Positions 60,385 through 64,000 of a stretch of DNA of 64,000 nt are shown one piece after another. Numbering within the stretch: position 1 is the first letter of the stretch; every line of letters begins with the position of its first letter. The position numbers were made by a program, and so were the translations under genes. The stretch covers positions 2,108,001 to 2,172,000 of the forward strand of contig OZ252216.1 in the NCBI GenBank assembly GCA_965248915.1. Direction: 5' to 3'. The stretch comes from CBDFLA01 sp965248915 (GTDB lineage: Bacteria > Pseudomonadota > Alphaproteobacteria > M2410). The notes beneath the pieces were generated by a model that was given only the letters and a program-made list of their open reading frames with translations, did not search any database and was not told the DNA's origin.

Positions 60385-61182
60385 ATGGCCCGCTATACTG
60401 GCACGATCAATGTCATGGTGAACGCTGCCCGAAAAGCGGCGCGCAAACTCTCGCGCGACTTCGGTGAAGTTGAAAATCTGCAAGTCTCAAGAAAGGGACC
60501 TGCCGACTTCGTCTCTGCTGCAGATCTCACTGCAGAAAAAGTTTTGCATGAAGAACTAGAACGCGCCCGCCACGGCTACGGTTTCCTTATGGAAGAAGCA
60601 GGCGCTATCGAAGGGCCCGACAAATCCCATCGTTGGATTGTTGATCCGCTCGATGGCACCACAAACTTTCTGCATGGGTTCCCTCATTTCGCCATTTCCA
60701 TTGCGTTGGAACGGGAAAAAGAAATCGTCGCAGGCGTTATCCTCAACCCCATCACCGATGAACTCTTTTGGGCCGAACGCGGCAAAGGAGCTTACCTGAA
60801 CGACAAGCGATTGCGGGTGTCAGGTCGCGAACGATTGGGTTCCGCCATGCTCGCCACCGGCATTCCTCACAATGGCCGCCCCGATCAAGATCTCTTCATC
60901 CGCGAACTCGACACGGTCATGCGCCAGGTCGCCGGGGTTCGTCGCATGGGATCAGCCGCCCTCGACCTAGCCTATGTCGCTGCCGGTCGATTTGATGGAT
61001 TTTGGGAACGCAATCTCAATCTCTGGGACATTGCCGCTGGCGTCCTCATGGTCCGCGAAGCCGGCGGTGCGGTAACCGATACCGAGGGCAAACCGCGCAC
61101 CCTCGAGACCGGCAATGTTATGGCCACCAACAGCCTCCTCCAAGCACCCCTGCTTGATCTCCTCAAAGCCGCCACCAAGTAA
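60385..61182 (+). CDS. suhB: Inositol-1-monophosphatase SuhB
   Basis: A 265-residue Mg/Li-sensitive phosphatase. LQVSRKGPADFVSAADLTAEKVLHEEL (about 32-58), FLMEEAG and WIVDPLDGTTNFLHGFPHFAISIALE (about 85-110) are the catalytic motifs; WDIAAGVLMVREAGG is near 214-228. GTTNF separates it from the cysQ in this window. In E. coli SuhB also aids rRNA transcription. AAAGGAATATCG precedes the ATG. It is probably cotranscribed with efp. Confidence 0.94.
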   Translation: MARYTGTINVMVNAARKAARKLSRDFGEVENLQVSRKGPADFVSAADLTAEKVLHEELERARHGYGFLMEEAGAIEGPDKSHRWIVDPLDGTTNFLHGFPHFAISIALEREKEIVAGVILNPITDELFWAERGKGAYLNDKRLRVSGRERLGSAMLATGIPHNGRPDQDLFIRELDTVMRQVAGVRRMGSAALDLAYVAAGRFDGFWERNLNLWDIAAGVLMVREAGGAVTDTEGKPRTLETGNVMATNSLLQAPLLDLLKAATK

Positions 61183-61372
61183 GAAAAGGCGGCGGTTAAC
61201 CATACTTTCTCGTGAAGCCGAGCCCATCCGTCGCTTTTTCGCCCAAAAGGCGGGAGAGAATCCGGTAGATTAACCGCTATTGGCCACCAAATTGCAGCAT
61301 TTCTGCCAGTTTGGTCCATTCAGGCACAGGCTTGATTGGCCGTGGATAACACGAAAATTGAGGAACTAAGTG

Positions 61373-62503
61373 ATGGCACGCAAAGACCAGGATGAACACT
61401 TCCGCATGACGCGGCCGGGCTCTTTTGCAGGAGGCATGCTGATCTTCCTGATTTTCGTCAGCCTCATTTGCCTGGCCCTTGCCGGTCAAATCGCTGAAGC
61501 CTTCACGGCAAATCGTTTCCTAAACGGCCTCATTGTCCTCGTGCTCGCCATCGGCATTTTCTATTCCTTCGCCCAGATCTTTCGCTTGCGACCTGCGGTC
61601 CGCTGGATCGAGCGATACCGCATGGGCGATCCTGGTGACTTAGGTCCTACCGAAGGCCCACCCCCGACCTTGTTGGCCCCGATGGCCGCCATGTTGCGCG
61701 ACCGCCCCGGCGCAATGACTCTATCTGCCACAGCACTCCGTTCAATTTTGGATTCGATCGGTACACGTCTCGATGAGACCCGCGAAATCTCCCGCTACAT
61801 GATCGGTCTTCTTGTGTTCCTCGGATTGCTCGGCACCTTTTGGGGCCTTCTCCAAACCATCGGTTCGGTAAAGGACGCCATTGCGGCTCTCTCGCCTGCC
61901 GCCGGCGCATCGGAACAGATTTTTGAAGACCTCATTGCCGGACTTGAAACACCCCTCGCAGGAATGGCTCTCGCGTTTTCATCTTCCCTCTTCGGGCTGT
62001 CAGGATCTTTGATCCTCGGGTTCTTAGACATAAGAGCCGGGCAAGCCCAAAACCGTTTCTACAACGAACTCGAAGAACTGCTCTCCACCAGAACCCAGAT
62101 TGCCTCAGAGGGCGGTCCTCAAGGGGGAACGCCCTACGCTAACAACTCTATGGCTGAGCTTACAGCTGCGATTGATGTCCTTCGCCAAACCATTGTGGCC
62201 AACATTCAAGCCGGTCAAGGGCACTTGTCCGATCAAGACCTAGAGGCCCTCAAAGCCGCCTTAAGCGCCGGTGAAGATGTTGGGCCCTCTCTTGATCGAC
62301 TGGCAGAAGTAACCGAACGCAGCCATCAAGCTTCCGCAACCGCAACCAAAGACATGGCACAAACCGCCGATCGACTTAACGCGGCCGTCGACAGACTTGT
62401 CGGTGATAATGCCGCTGGCGCTGCAGAAACCATCCAAGACGTCCGAAACGACATACGCGTGCTAACCAAAACCATCGTCACCTTGGCCGATCGGAACAGG
62501 TAG
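61373..62503 (+). CDS. MotA/ExbB-like inner-membrane protein
   Basis: A 376-residue protein from ATG 61373; GTG 61370 is also in reach of the GAGGA at 61359. Two TM helices near 20-36 and 45-70 precede a cytoplasmic region, then a TolQ/MotA-like TM pair (about 140-165 and 190-225) with RYMIGLLVFLGLLGTFWGLLQTIGSVKDAIAAL and GMALAFSSSLFGLSGSLILGFLDI. The C-terminal third is a coiled coil (RLNAAVDRL, ADRNR). It is paired with an OmpA/MotB-like gene, an arrangement widespread in alphaproteobacteria; function unproven, a stator-like force transducer by inference. Confidence 0.82.
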   Translation: MARKDQDEHFRMTRPGSFAGGMLIFLIFVSLICLALAGQIAEAFTANRFLNGLIVLVLAIGIFYSFAQIFRLRPAVRWIERYRMGDPGDLGPTEGPPPTLLAPMAAMLRDRPGAMTLSATALRSILDSIGTRLDETREISRYMIGLLVFLGLLGTFWGLLQTIGSVKDAIAALSPAAGASEQIFEDLIAGLETPLAGMALAFSSSLFGLSGSLILGFLDIRAGQAQNRFYNELEELLSTRTQIASEGGPQGGTPYANNSMAELTAAIDVLRQTIVANIQAGQGHLSDQDLEALKAALSAGEDVGPSLDRLAEVTERSHQASATATKDMAQTADRLNAAVDRLVGDNAAGAAETIQDVRNDIRVLTKTIVTLADRNR

Positions 62504-62511
62504 CGCATCCC

Positions 62512-63546
62512 ATGGCCATTGCCACACGCTCAAGAAGATCAAGACCGGTCGGCGGTGACTACTGGCCAGGCTTTGTCGATGCCCTCGCCACGCTTTTGTT
62601 GGTCCTCATATTCTTGTTGTCGATCTTCGTGCTGGCCCAGTTTTTTCTCGGACAGGCTTTAAGTGGGCGTGACGCCGCTTTAGCCGCTCTCAACGACCAA
62701 ATCCTCGAACTCACTGATCTGCTCAATTTGGAACGTCGCGAAAGCGCCGACCTTCAATCGACCATCGCACAGCTGCAAGCGACACTCACCGTCACAACCA
62801 CACAAGCTGAAACAAACCAGTCCGAATACGATCGGCTCAATGCCCTTCTAGCAACCGCAGGCGACGAAAAAGCAGGCCTCGTATCCGCTCTCGATGATGA
62901 GCGCCAGCTGTCGGAGAAGGCGCGTGCGGAAATTGCGATCCTCAACAATCAAATGGCCGCCCTTCGCCTACAACTAGCGAGCTTAGCCGAAGCACTCGAA
63001 GCCTCAGAGGCCCGCGACAAAGAAAGCCAAGCGGTCATTGCCGACCTCGGTAAACGATTGAACGCAGCCCTGGCACAGAAAGTTCAAGAGCTCGCCAAAT
63101 ACAGATCTGAGTTTTTTGGCAAACTGCGTGAGATCCTCGGCAACCGGGCCGACATCGAAGTCGTCGGTGATCGGTTTATCTTGCAGTCAGAGGTCTTGTT
63201 TGATTCAGGGTCTGCCGTCATCAACCCAAAGGGCCGACAAGAACTAAAGAAGATTGCAAGCGTCATCAACGAGATCGCCAGCGACATTCCACCTGAACTC
63301 AATTGGGTCCTCCGCGTCGACGGCCACTCCGACAAAGTGCCCATCGCTACCCGTGAGTTCCCCACCAACTGGCATCTCTCAAGCGCAAGGGCCATCTCAG
63401 TGGTAACCTTCCTCACCGAGAACGGCGTCGCTCCCAATCGCTTGGTAGCCGCAGGCTTCGGGGAATATCAACCCTTAGAAATCGGGTCTTCGCCTGTTGC
63501 CCTTCGTCGCAACCGGCGCATTGAGTTCAAACTCACAGAGCGATAG
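62512..63546 (+). CDS. OmpA/MotB-like peptidoglycan-binding membrane protein
   Basis: A 344-residue partner of the MotA/ExbB-like gene, starting 8 bases after its stop. One TM helix (FVDALATLLLVLIFLLSIFVLAQFFL, about 21-46) holds an Asp near the membrane (D23) as in MotB/TolR. A coiled coil (about 50-190) precedes the OmpA domain (about 235-340) with LFDSGSAVINPKGRQELKKIASVINEIASDIPPELNWVLRVDGHSDKVPIATREFPTNWHLSSARAISVVTFLTENGVAPNRLVAAGFGEYQP. GHSD and SxARA are the peptidoglycan-binding residues. Confidence 0.9.
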   Translation: MAIATRSRRSRPVGGDYWPGFVDALATLLLVLIFLLSIFVLAQFFLGQALSGRDAALAALNDQILELTDLLNLERRESADLQSTIAQLQATLTVTTTQAETNQSEYDRLNALLATAGDEKAGLVSALDDERQLSEKARAEIAILNNQMAALRLQLASLAEALEASEARDKESQAVIADLGKRLNAALAQKVQELAKYRSEFFGKLREILGNRADIEVVGDRFILQSEVLFDSGSAVINPKGRQELKKIASVINEIASDIPPELNWVLRVDGHSDKVPIATREFPTNWHLSSARAISVVTFLTENGVAPNRLVAAGFGEYQPLEIGSSPVALRRNRRIEFKLTER

Positions 63547-63618
63547 TCCTCGACGTTTTGGGTCCGTGAATTATAGTTGCCTCTCCTAGACCCCTTCGGC
63601 TGAACGAGGCATCAACCC

Positions 63619-64000
63619 GTGACCACATCATCCCCCCAAGAATACAAACTCTATGGCTCCATGTTCTCGCTCTATACCGCAAAGGCACGCGCGTATTTGC
63701 AGTACAAGCGCCTGCCTTATGTGGAGCAAATGAACCACATCGATTTCGGCGAGCGTATCGTTCCGATCATTCACAAATTCATGATCCCTGTTATCGAAGA
63801 TGAGGAAGGCAATATCCTCCAAGACACCACAGACATCATCGACCAATTGGAAGAGAGGCACCCTGATCGACCCATCTGGCCGGAGGACCCAGTACTCTGC
63901 TTCCTAAGCCGGTTCATTGAGTTTTTCACCGATGAGGTCGCCACACCTCTCGCCATGCATTACCGGTGGAACTATCCAGAGAGCAACGCCTATATCACGC
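63619..64000 (+). CDS. Glutathione S-transferase-like protein (partial, truncated by window edge)
   Basis: The frame opens at a GTG (63619) with GAGG upstream and is still open at the right edge after 127 codons. The N-terminal part YKLYGSMFSLYTAKARAYLQYKRLPYVEQMNHI fits a thioredoxin-fold GST domain; FMIPVIEDEEGNILQDTTDIIDQLEERHPDRPIWPEDPVLCFLSRFIEFFTDE is the conserved cis-Pro and D-T-x-I-I-D-x-L substrate block, leading into the C-terminal helical domain. The class is not assignable. It lies 72 bases after the OmpA-like gene. Confidence 0.8.
   Translation, partial: MTTSSPQEYKLYGSMFSLYTAKARAYLQYKRLPYVEQMNHIDFGERIVPIIHKFMIPVIEDEEGNILQDTTDIIDQLEERHPDRPIWPEDPVLCFLSRFIEFFTDEVATPLAMHYRWNYPESNAYIT

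Noticed and set aside
1..64000. CRISPR arrays, rRNA genes, insertion sequences, prophage
   Set aside because: None was seen; no regularly spaced repeats, rRNA-like sequence or transposase motifs.

Overview
The window is chromosomal DNA of an alphaproteobacterium. It carries the alphaproteobacterial cell-cycle regulators CtrA, ChpT and SciP, a Tol-Pal cluster joined to ruvCAB, a 6S RNA gene between zapA and the 5-formyltetrahydrofolate cyclo-ligase gene, and the blocks serC-serA-purA and tkt-gap-pgk-thiE. Gene order and moderate GC suggest a member of the Hyphomicrobiales/Parvibaculales side of the class; this placement is inference. Almost everything is core chromosome. I saw no transposase, integrase, phage module, CRISPR array or replication origin.

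Layout. 1-6.3 kb: end of an unknown gene, queosine genes queC-queE, a DUF454 membrane protein, small hypotheticals, a cold-shock gene, and a divergent cupin/LysR pair with clear inverted repeats between them. 6.3-9.4 kb: the most unusual part, an apparent islet next to elongator tRNA-Met. It holds a secreted hypothetical and an overlapping three-gene operon: an Lgt-like membrane protein, a radical SAM protein resembling archaeal tetraether lipid synthase (Tes/MJ0619), and a two-TM protein. A degenerate 3' tRNA fragment in the same orientation marks the far side. 9.5-18 kb: mnmA, sciP, a MotA-like and a MinD/FlhG-like gene, an LLM oxidoreductase, lemA-DUF2207, doxX and yajQ. 18-26 kb: ctrA and chpT (convergent, shared terminator), cysQ, nfeD-stomatin, a XRE regulator with a perfect inverted repeat before its start, rluD and rpoH. 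26-36 kb: an MFS carrier, purA, serA, serC (behind a candidate serC-motif leader), an EamA transporter, thiD, glmM and folP.

36-51 kb is one long minus-strand stretch. Read in transcription order it runs DUF4164, zapA, 6S RNA, 5-FCL, ymdB-like, yebC, ruvC-ruvA-ruvB, ybgC, tolQ-R-A-B, pal, cpoB, tilS and ftsH, with folP and glmM beyond. It joins cell division, recombination, envelope constriction and membrane quality control. 51.7-64 kb: tkt-gap-pgk-thiE, a membrane protein, a penicillin-acylase-family lipoprotein, efp, suhB, a MotA-like/OmpA-like pair and the start of a GST-like gene.

Two genes are interrupted by single-base frameshifts about 2.8 kb apart (thiE and the acylase). Both can be repaired by removing one base, so assembly error must be excluded before calling them pseudogenes. 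Two copies of a CCCCTCAC...GTGAGGGG palindromic repeat lie at about 47.5 and 56.6 kb.
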